A stretch of 43,750 nucleotides of DNA from Candidatus Nanopelagicales bacterium (GTDB lineage Bacteria; Actinomycetota; Actinomycetes; S36-B12): NCBI GenBank assembly GCA_030728405.1, contig JANQZS010000023.1:1-43750 (forward strand), written 5' to 3'. Below the pieces are notes generated by a model, which saw only the letters and a list, made by a program, of their open reading frames with translations, did no database searches and was not told the DNA's origin. Shown here piece after piece: positions 1 to 7,076 of the stretch. The position numbers and the translations under genes are program-made. Each line of letters starts with the position of its first letter. The first letter of the stretch is position 1.

Positions 1-1237
1 CATTGGACCCTTGGGGTGCATCCCACGTCCACCGCGCCACGCGGTCGGCATTCGAGTCTCCGCCCGCGTTAGTGAAGTCTCCCCCCAGGTATACGACCGA
101 GTCATCAACCTTGAGGGCTCTTACAGGACCGCCCACTCCCTTTTGCCCGGTCGCGTACTGAAGCGGAATCCACGTATCAATCCCCATGTCCCACACTGCA
201 ACCCTGTTTGCGGTCACTGACCCGGCGGTCGTGAAGTCTCCGCCGGCATACAGCAACCCATGAGTATCATCCGTTGCCAGAGCTCTGACGGTGCCAAGAA
301 TTCCGGTGCCGAGGGGATGCCAGGTGTTATTCGCCCACGCAGCAACCCTGATGATGTTGGCATCTCCTGATGCTTCCGTGAACGCCCCGCCTGCATAAAT
401 CGTGTCATCCGTAGCGGCCAATGCGTATACGGAGCCGTTCATGCCGGTGCCGAGGGGCTGCCAGGTGTCATCCGACCACGCAGCAATCTGCCTGGTGTTG
501 GCAACTCCTGACGCGCCCGAGAACGGGCTGATGTTTCCGAAGTCTCCGCCCGCGTACAGGGTGTCATCAGTGGCGACCAGTACTTGTACGGTGTTGTTCA
601 TGCCGGTGCCGAGGGGATGCCAGGTGTCATCCGACCACGCAGCAATTTTGTTGGTGTTGGCATCTCCTGATGCTTCCGTGAACGCCCCGCCGGCATAGAT
701 CGTGTCATCAGTAGCGGCCAGTACTTGTACGTTGCCGTTCATGCCGGTGCCGAGGGGATGCCAGGTGTCATCCGACCACGCAGCAATGTAGTTGGTGTCG
801 GCAACTCCTGATGCGAGCGTGAACGCCCCACCTGCATAGATCGTGTCATCGGCGAGAGTGTTATCAGTAACGGCCAATGCGTATGTGGAGCCGTTCATGC
901 CGGTGCCGAGGGGATGCCACGTACTACTCGACCACGCAGCAATCTTGTCGGCGTCGGCTACTCCGGACGCGGCCGTGAACAAGCCAACCGCGTACAGGGT
1001 GTCATCACTGGCGGCCAATGTGTACACGTTGCCGTTCACACCGGTGCCGAGCGCTGTGAAGGTGCCCCACACCCCGTCGGCGGCACTCGCGGGTGAAACG
1101 ATGGCCCCGGTAGCGAAGGGAACGTTTGCTGAACTGGCCGGGGAGCCTCCCGCCGCCGTAGACACGGACGTCCCGAGAAATCCGGCCAACAAGACACCGG
1201 CGGCCACAAAACTTAATCGGGCAAAGTTATTGGACAC
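1..1237 (-). CDS. Secreted tandem-repeat (beta-propeller-like) protein, 3' end truncated by window edge
   Basis: Reverse-strand frame starting GTG at 1237 (VSNNFARLSFVAAGVLLAGFLGTSVSTAAGG, signal-peptide-like) stays open to position 1; repeated motif IAAWSDDTWHPLGTGMNGxVxALAATDDTIYAGGAFTEASGDAN about every 47-53 aa. In-frame TAG just upstream of the GTG. Missed by the ORF track. Confidence 0.85.
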   Translation of the reverse strand, partial: MSNNFARLSFVAAGVLLAGFLGTSVSTAAGGSPASSANVPFATGAIVSPASAADGVWGTFTALGTGVNGNVYTLAASDDTLYAVGLFTAASGVADADKIAAWSSSTWHPLGTGMNGSTYALAVTDNTLADDTIYAGGAFTLASGVADTNYIAAWSDDTWHPLGTGMNGNVQVLAATDDTIYAGGAFTEASGDANTNKIAAWSDDTWHPLGTGMNNTVQVLVATDDTLYAGGDFGNISPFSGASGVANTRQIAAWSDDTWQPLGTGMNGSVYALAATDDTIYAGGAFTEASGDANIIRVAAWANNTWHPLGTGILGTVRALATDDTHGLLYAGGDFTTAGSVTANRVAVWDMGIDTWIPLQYATGQKGVGGPVRALKVDDSVVYLGGDFTNAGGDSNADRVARWTWDAPQGSN

Positions 1238-1243
1238 ATGCTC

Positions 1244-1249
1244 ACGCTA
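1244..1249 (-). promoter_or_regulatory. -10 element TAGCGT, 6 nt before GTG start (leaderless)
   Basis: Minus strand TAGCGT-GAGCAT-GTG(1237). Confidence 0.5.
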
Positions 1250-1576
1250 TCGAGCATCCCGACGGGCCTTGAGATTTTTCACACCTGTGAACCCACGTCC
1301 AACGTGAGACCCTGCACAAGGCGGTGTCGACAGCCTGTTTCACTCGGGCCACACCGTGTCATCCACGGCATACACACCTCTCACCTACGAGCTATCGTTG
1401 GCAACCCATGCGGCTCAGGCCGCATAAACCGCGTGTCTACTTTCCGCGGGGAACGACCGAGGACGTAGGCGCAACTAAGACCCCCCACCGTCGCACCCAA
1501 TGCCCCACCACACACCGGACCTGAACACCATCGGCATCATGGGATCAGTACACAAGGTGCACCCACCGTCTGCGGA

Positions 1577-1596
1577 TTTGTCACTGCAGTGACAAA
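1577..1596. promoter_or_regulatory. Perfect 20-bp palindrome TTTGTCACTGCAGTGACAAA
   Basis: Direct reading; lies in the 1238-1689 intergenic region between two minus-strand genes. Confidence 0.5.
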
Positions 1597-1689
1597 CAGG
1601 GCCGCCCCAGTTCACTCACCCGACCAGAATGATCACTCGGTTCGAGCAGGCCTCCCCACCTGCGCAATGCCGCCCCAAACAAGTGCAAC

Positions 1690-2163
1690 TTACGTGTTAA
1701 GCGCCCCGGCAATTGCATCCCACGCACCCGGCGTTGGCTCACCCGGAACACGCACCATCACCGACCCGTCGCGGGCAATCACGCATGCCTGCACAACACC
1801 AGAGTCGGCGATACCCATCGCGCGTTGCAGTGCTCCAACATCGGTATACACCGTTACCGTGCGGGCAAGCACCCGTGGCACTTTGATGCTTGAGGTCATT
1901 CCACCATCGATGAAGCGCCGACCCAGATTCCACTTGGTGGAAATCACCGGAATTTCCAACACGCAGGTTTGATCGTCACTGGCCATATCAACAGGCGACC
2001 CCGGCACCCCCGAAGCCTCAGCCAATGCGATCCACCGGTCAACACAACCCTGGTGGTTCTGTTGAAAGGCAATGAGGCACAGCGTTTTCGCGGCGGGGAA
2101 ATCACTCGGAAGGTTCAATTCCTCACCCGATAGAGAACGCCCCTGAACCTCGGGGAAACGCAT
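1690..2163 (-). CDS. Peroxiredoxin-like / thioredoxin-fold protein
   Basis: 157 aa ORF; redoxin-like layout (LPSDFPAAKTLCLIAFQQNHQGCVDRW); start overlaps the stop of the upstream desaturase gene. Confidence 0.6.
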   Translation of the reverse strand: MRFPEVQGRSLSGEELNLPSDFPAAKTLCLIAFQQNHQGCVDRWIALAEASGVPGSPVDMASDDQTCVLEIPVISTKWNLGRRFIDGGMTSSIKVPRVLARTVTVYTDVGALQRAMGIADSGVVQACVIARDGSVMVRVPGEPTPGAWDAIAGALNT

Positions 2164-3101
2164 TAGTCGCGGGCGCGCAATCTCTCGCGGAGCGCCTCGC
2201 GCTTGTCATCGAACCGCTTAGCCTGAACATCCATGACGTCGAGCATGTCGGCAAGTTCCTGCCGGGCGATCTCGCCATCAGGCCCAAAGTTATTGCGCTC
2301 AAATACCTTCCAGTATCGCAACACCGGCATCACCACATCGTTGCGATGCTGACCAATATCGTAGATTCCGGCCACTGCGATTTCTACGGCCTTGCGGGTA
2401 AAGCCATCAATGCCATGGCCAGGCATCGCGAAATCTCGAACACTATTGGTGACAGCCTGCATCGTGGCGTCAGGGGAAACCTCGAACGCGGCGTTTAATA
2501 CGTTGCGATAAAACACCATGTGCAGGTTTTCGTCGGTGGCAATACGAGACAGCAGGGCTTCGGCAAGCGGGTCGCCGGTGGCTGTGCCGGTATTGCGGTG
2601 AGACACCCGGGTGGCCAATTCCTGGAACGACACATAGGACAGGCCAGCGAGAAGGCCCGGGTGAGTGGCCGAAAAACCCGCCACCATGTGCTGCATGCGG
2701 GCACGTTCCAACGCTACGGGATCGACCGCGCGAGTCACCACGAGATAGTCGCGAATGGCGATACCGTGCCGGTTTTCCTCCGCCGTCCACCGGCCCACCC
2801 AGGTACCCCACGCACCATCACGGCCAAAAATAGTGGCGATCTCATGGTGATAACTGGGTAGGTTGTCCTCGGTCAGCAGGTTGATGATCAAGCTTGTGCG
2901 AGCCGCCTCGCTGTAGCGCTGCTCATCAGGTGTCCAATCGGTGCCACCCAGATGGGCGAAGTCTTTGCCCTCACTCCACGGGATGTAATCGTGGGGGAAC
3001 CATTCCTTCGCCATGCTCATATGTCTGCTCAGTTCAGCCTCGGCCACCGGCTCGAGTTCGATGAGCAATCGCAGGTCAGCATCTAAGGCTTCGGTGGTCA
3101 T
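2163..3101 (-). CDS. Acyl-[acyl-carrier-protein] desaturase
   Basis: Di-iron desaturase motifs EDNLPSYHHEI, WTAEENRHG, ATDENLHMVFYR; start chosen at MTTEALDADL. Confidence 0.92.
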   Translation of the reverse strand: MTTEALDADLRLLIELEPVAEAELSRHMSMAKEWFPHDYIPWSEGKDFAHLGGTDWTPDEQRYSEAARTSLIINLLTEDNLPSYHHEIATIFGRDGAWGTWVGRWTAEENRHGIAIRDYLVVTRAVDPVALERARMQHMVAGFSATHPGLLAGLSYVSFQELATRVSHRNTGTATGDPLAEALLSRIATDENLHMVFYRNVLNAAFEVSPDATMQAVTNSVRDFAMPGHGIDGFTRKAVEIAVAGIYDIGQHRNDVVMPVLRYWKVFERNNFGPDGEIARQELADMLDVMDVQAKRFDDKREALRERLRARD

Positions 3102-3105
3102 GGAT

Positions 3106-5223
3106 CTAGGGTACCCGCCAAGAGCGAAAACTTCGATCGGCAACCATTTCGGCCAGCGTAAGCCAGTCCAATAGCCATACGCTCACGGCCAACGATGCCG
3201 CTGCAGTTTCGTCGTCTAGGTCCATCGCTTCACTCGCGTGGGCAAGCGCGGCGAACGGATCGAACGTGCCTTCGATTTCGGCCGAGTGGGCCAAAGGTTT
3301 TACGCCCGAACCACCCTGGGTCTGTTGGGCCAAATCCTGCCAGACCTCTTCGGTGTGCTGACCCAGCTGATCGACAACGCGGGCGTGTTCAGGCAGCGGA
3401 ACCGGCGCAACCTTGGGTAGCGCCCCCACCATCGAGCCCACCAAAACCAGCACGTGAGTATCTCCCGCGATGCGCGCCCACCGACCCTGGGAAGCATCAA
3501 TGTCACGCCTTTGCACGACACATAAATCGAAAGCTTCGCTGGCGCGTCGGATAACAGCACGATCAGCAGGCCAATGCTCACTCAGCGTCGCTCGCGATAT
3601 ACGCCCCAGCGCGTGATCAACGGAACGCTGTAGGCCGGCTGCACCGGTGTTGAGTGCATCAGCCAGCGCACGTCGCATGTCTGACACCATTCCGCTCGGC
3701 CACATCAAAAGACCCACCACAAGGGCCACGCCAACACCAACACCAATGTCGAGTAGTCGGTCGAAAGCGGTGTCATATTGCGGTGGCCAGCTCAGCGCAC
3801 CAAAGAGCACCAGCACAAAGAAACTAAATGCCCCCTGACCAACGGCGAAACCGATGGCGCGGGAAGACCATGCGGCCATGAAAGCGGCGATCGGAGCGAG
3901 AAGCCAAACGGCTGCAGGGTATGGATTAAGTGCGAGGAGAACGAAGAAGCCAATAACCACACCAACAAGAGTGCCCGTCAAAGCCCGGGCTGCCTGCCTG
4001 CCCGTAGCAGCAGCATCAATGCGCAGAACAGAAATTACACCGAGGATCACCCAGTACCCGTGACTTAAATCAGCGATGGAAACAACGGCAGCGGCTGCGG
4101 CCAGTGCGATACCCGTGCGAACAGCGTGTCGCCCCCACGGTGATCGAAGCGTCGCGTTTACCGCTAGGTCGGTCCACCATCGTTCCGGAGTCTCAAGCGT
4201 GCGTTGATCCGTTTTTCTCGTGTCGCCCAGGACGCGCTGCACCATCACCGACGCATCGGCGGCGAGGGCGAGAAGTATCTGCGCTCCGTGTCGTCGTCGC
4301 GTTTTCTCAATAGCAATTCGGGGTTGAACATTCATGCGAATCTGCCGCACCACAAAATCACGCGCGTCTTCGCGTTGATCATCAATGTCATTGAGTGAGG
4401 GTGGCGGTGAGATGCCATCGAGTGCATCGGCATTGGCGCGCATTGTTGCCACGGCCATGGTTGCGGTAGCTGAAACATCATCACTTTCATCCGGTATCGG
4501 TATACCGGGAAGTGAATCAAAGACGACGCGCATGCGTGATGCCAACAGGATGAGGGCGTGGTTGCTTTCGGCTGTGCCCGCCGGACGAAATGGTTTGCCG
4601 ATCCAGTCGCGGGTCAAGGTGTCGATGGTTTCGCGATAGTGCTCGTAAGTGGTGTCAGGGTTACCTTGGCGCAGCCAACGCGCAGAAACATAGTCGGCCT
4701 GTGCGCGCATAGCGATCGCAATGTCGATACGGATTTGCGAACGTGCGTCGCGCGGAAAGACCAGCAGCAGCACCACAACGGTGACACCCACGCCAATGGC
4801 GAGGCCGAGCACAACCTTGGGCAGGTCGGCCAGTTTAACGTCGGTCGTCACAGCGATGGCATACATGAGGAGAACCGAGGGCGCACCGGCTGCGGGTAGA
4901 CCCCGCAGGGTTGGCACGAAAGCAAGACCTGTTCCCACCACAAGCGTCACGAGCACGACCGATACAAGGTTCACGCTCGCCAAGATGCCAATGACGACGG
5001 CGATGCCGGCGAACCCAGCGGTGGCGATGGGTCCGAAAACACGCACCTGCCAGGGACCGGAAAAGTCCGAGTTGGCCAGGATCGTGGTGGCTAGCAGGGC
5101 GCCGTAGACCACACCTTCGGGGTCGAGGGCCACGCGGGAAACGAGAAAGGCAATAAGGGGAACAGCGATCGCGAGTTGGACCCCGCGCCGGAACGCAGCG
5201 CCGCCGGGATCGTGAATACGCAC
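3106..5223 (-). CDS. FUSC family (YccS/aromatic acid exporter-like) membrane protein
   Basis: 705 aa with two multi-TM blocks, each followed by a cytoplasmic region; GYWVILGVISVLR... FUSC-like segment. Confidence 0.85.
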   Translation of the reverse strand: MRIHDPGGAAFRRGVQLAIAVPLIAFLVSRVALDPEGVVYGALLATTILANSDFSGPWQVRVFGPIATAGFAGIAVVIGILASVNLVSVVLVTLVVGTGLAFVPTLRGLPAAGAPSVLLMYAIAVTTDVKLADLPKVVLGLAIGVGVTVVVLLLVFPRDARSQIRIDIAIAMRAQADYVSARWLRQGNPDTTYEHYRETIDTLTRDWIGKPFRPAGTAESNHALILLASRMRVVFDSLPGIPIPDESDDVSATATMAVATMRANADALDGISPPPSLNDIDDQREDARDFVVRQIRMNVQPRIAIEKTRRRHGAQILLALAADASVMVQRVLGDTRKTDQRTLETPERWWTDLAVNATLRSPWGRHAVRTGIALAAAAAVVSIADLSHGYWVILGVISVLRIDAAATGRQAARALTGTLVGVVIGFFVLLALNPYPAAVWLLAPIAAFMAAWSSRAIGFAVGQGAFSFFVLVLFGALSWPPQYDTAFDRLLDIGVGVGVALVVGLLMWPSGMVSDMRRALADALNTGAAGLQRSVDHALGRISRATLSEHWPADRAVIRRASEAFDLCVVQRRDIDASQGRWARIAGDTHVLVLVGSMVGALPKVAPVPLPEHARVVDQLGQHTEEVWQDLAQQTQGGSGVKPLAHSAEIEGTFDPFAALAHASEAMDLDDETAAASLAVSVWLLDWLTLAEMVADRSFRSWRVP
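3108..3113 (-). promoter_or_regulatory. -10 element TACCCT, 6 nt before ATG 3101 (leaderless)
   Basis: Minus strand TACCCT-AGATCC-ATG. Confidence 0.5.
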
Positions 5224-5229
5224 GCCCTG

Positions 5230-5235
5230 ACCCTA
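5230..5235 (-). promoter_or_regulatory. -10 element TAGGGT, 6 nt before GTG 5223 (leaderless)
   Basis: Minus strand TAGGGT-CAGGGC-GTG. Confidence 0.45.
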
Positions 5236-5252
5236 CGGGGTGAATCGAACGC

Positions 5253-5258
5253 TAGCCT
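5253..5258 (+). promoter_or_regulatory. -10 element TAGCCT, 6 nt before GTG 5265 (leaderless)
   Basis: TAGCCT-TTAGCC-GTG. Confidence 0.5.
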
Positions 5259-5264
5259 TTAGCC

Positions 5265-5840
5265 GTGCTGCTATCTGATCGTGACCTGAAGGCCGAAATC
5301 ACTGCGGAGCGGGTGCGGGTTGAGCCCTACGACCCGGGCATGATTCAGCCCTCAAGCATCGACGTGCGTCTCGATAAATTCTTCCGCGTATTTGAAAACC
5401 ACCGCTATCCCCATATTGATCCGGCGGAGGAACAGACCGATCTAACCCGGCTCATTGAGGCCGGTGATGAGGCATTCATTTTGCATCCGGGCGAGTTCGT
5501 GCTCGGGTCCACCTACGAAGTGGTGAGCCTGCCCGATGACATTGCCGGTCGGTTGGAAGGTAAATCATCCCTGGGCAGGTTGGGCCTGCTCACCCATTCC
5601 ACCGCGGGGTTTATTGACCCTGGTTTCTCCGGTCATGTCACGTTGGAACTGTCCAATGTGGCCACGTTGCCCATCAAATTGTGGCCGGGTATGAAAATCG
5701 GTCAGCTGTGCCTCTTCCGATTAAGTTCACCGGCCGAGCACCCGTACGGTTCCAGCGTCTATGGGTCCCGCTACCAGGGCCAGCGCGGGCCCACCCCCAG
5801 CCGGTCTCACGCTAATTTTCACCGCACCCCCCTCGAGTAA
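5265..5840 (+). CDS. dcd: dCTP deaminase
   Basis: [12 protein letters not shown]...[16 protein letters not shown]...[34 protein letters not shown], hallmark Dcd sequence. Confidence 0.96.
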   Translation: MLLSDRDLKAEITAERVRVEPYDPGMIQPSSIDVRLDKFFRVFENHRYPHIDPAEEQTDLTRLIEAGDEAFILHPGEFVLGSTYEVVSLPDDIAGRLEGKSSLGRLGLLTHSTAGFIDPGFSGHVTLELSNVATLPIKLWPGMKIGQLCLFRLSSPAEHPYGSSVYGSRYQGQRGPTPSRSHANFHRTPLE

Positions 5841-5844
5841 CCCC

Positions 5845-5919
5845 CCGCTCACCAAACATTTTGGGTTGCTATTGGTGGTCAAAATGGCCGAATAGCAACC
5901 CAAAATGTTTGATCAGCGG
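5845..5919. repeat. Long palindrome copy 1 (75 bp)
   Basis: CCGCTCACCAAACATTTTGGGTTGCTATT...AATAGCAACCCAAAATGTTTGATCAGCGG; 72/75 identical to 6981-7055; starts 5 bp after dcd stop and contains the stop codon of the 5913-6929 gene. Confidence 0.95.
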
Positions 5920-6929
5920 GGGAGGTGGGGTGGATCGCGACGTAGGGCGCTCTTGAGCCGCATGGCAACAACTTTCGGTGATTGCACAATTTCATCCCAA
6001 GTCCATCGCACCACCATCCAGCCTGCCTGTTCCAAGGCCTCCTGGCGTCGCTTTTCCGTGCGCAATGTGTCCGGTGAGTGATACTTCATCATTCCGTCAC
6101 ATTCACCAAGGACTCTCTGCTCGGGCCACCCTAGGTCTGCCCAGTAGTTCTCACCCGAAACACCCTGAACATGCATGCCACAAATCGGTCTCGGCACGCC
6201 CCATTGGTCTAGTGTGCCGCGCGACAGAGATTCAAGCGGTGACTCACTTGCAGGATCGGCGCATTGAATCACCTCCGCCGCCCGCCGAATACCCTGCCAT
6301 CCACGCTGATCTTTCAACGCAGCAATGAGTCTCGCCCGCACTCGCTCGCGGAGTTCCTCGTCGTGCACTATTTGTCGAATATTGATGTTTCCGGTGATTG
6401 AATCAGTGCACCAGCGTCGAAAAAGTGCGTCCATAGCGATGAGGCCTCGGGGGAGTGGAACTGTGCGGGCGACATCTACGGCGCTACGAATGGGGCGCGT
6501 AACTGGAATTCCTGCCACGATTTGAACGTCGAGTGGCGCCAATGGCGATCCATGAATATGGACATTTCCTTCGCGCCGGTAGCGACCTTGAGAAGCAATG
6601 AGGTGAATCTGATCGTCTTCTACATACGGCACCGGGAGTCCGTGGACAGTTAAGGCTGATTCATAACCGACAGCCGCGTGCGGAAAGGCTGCTTGGGCTG
6701 ATCTGATCGCCGTTAGAGAATTACTGACATCGGCAATGGATGTGGGATCGCTCATTGGTAAGACGAAGATCCCGGGCCGTGATCTGACAATTTGGCCGCT
6801 GATTACTGCCTGGCGCACGCGCCCACGGTTGATGCCGGCTAGTTGTGCCTGAGCTATTGTGAAGGGTCGCGTACCGAAAGCAGCAAGTGCTTCGGCGGCA
6901 GTAATGTGGCTCCGATCTGGAGTGGGCAT
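5913..6929 (-). CDS. Type IV TA AbiEi-like N-terminal domain + DUF559 (PD-(D/E)XK/Vsr-like) nuclease-like C-terminal domain
   Basis: N-term HTH-like ...FTIAQAQLAGINRGRVRQAVISGQIVRSRPGIFVLP; C-term ADLGWPEQRVLGECDGMMKYH...RQEALEQAGWMVVRWTWDEI resembles DUF559. Confidence 0.8.
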   Translation of the reverse strand: MPTPDRSHITAAEALAAFGTRPFTIAQAQLAGINRGRVRQAVISGQIVRSRPGIFVLPMSDPTSIADVSNSLTAIRSAQAAFPHAAVGYESALTVHGLPVPYVEDDQIHLIASQGRYRREGNVHIHGSPLAPLDVQIVAGIPVTRPIRSAVDVARTVPLPRGLIAMDALFRRWCTDSITGNINIRQIVHDEELRERVRARLIAALKDQRGWQGIRRAAEVIQCADPASESPLESLSRGTLDQWGVPRPICGMHVQGVSGENYWADLGWPEQRVLGECDGMMKYHSPDTLRTEKRRQEALEQAGWMVVRWTWDEIVQSPKVVAMRLKSALRRDPPHLPR

Positions 6930-6980
6930 AGGTCATGATGCGCCAAAGGCGACTTCAGCGGCCGACATCGTCCACACACA

Positions 6981-7055
6981 CCGCTCACCAAACATTTTGG
7001 GTTGCTATTAGTGGTCAAAATGGCCGAATAGCAACCCAAAATGTTTGGTGAGCGG
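6981..7055. repeat. Long palindrome copy 2 (75 bp)
   Basis: CCGCTCACCAAACATTTTGGGTTGCTATT-AGTGGTCAAAATGGCCG-AATAGCAACCCAAAATGTTTGGTGAGCGG; 29-bp perfect stem. Confidence 0.96.
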
Positions 7056-7076
7056 GGAGATGGGTGAGGGTTCAGG

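Noticed and set aside
300-1100. Regularly spaced near-identical DNA repeats resembling a repeat/CRISPR-type array
   Set aside because: Repeats are about 141-159 bp, in frame, and encode a continuous protein repeat on the minus strand.
1589-1972. 127-aa plus-strand ORF spanning the palindrome
   Set aside because: Mostly antisense to the peroxiredoxin-like gene; compositionally biased, no RBS.
5845-5919. Palindrome copy 1 as an ordinary bidirectional intrinsic terminator between convergent genes
   Set aside because: Placement fits, but no U-tract follows, and a 72/75-identical copy on the other side of the same gene is not explained by termination alone; kept as a repeat and flagged as the main refuting alternative.
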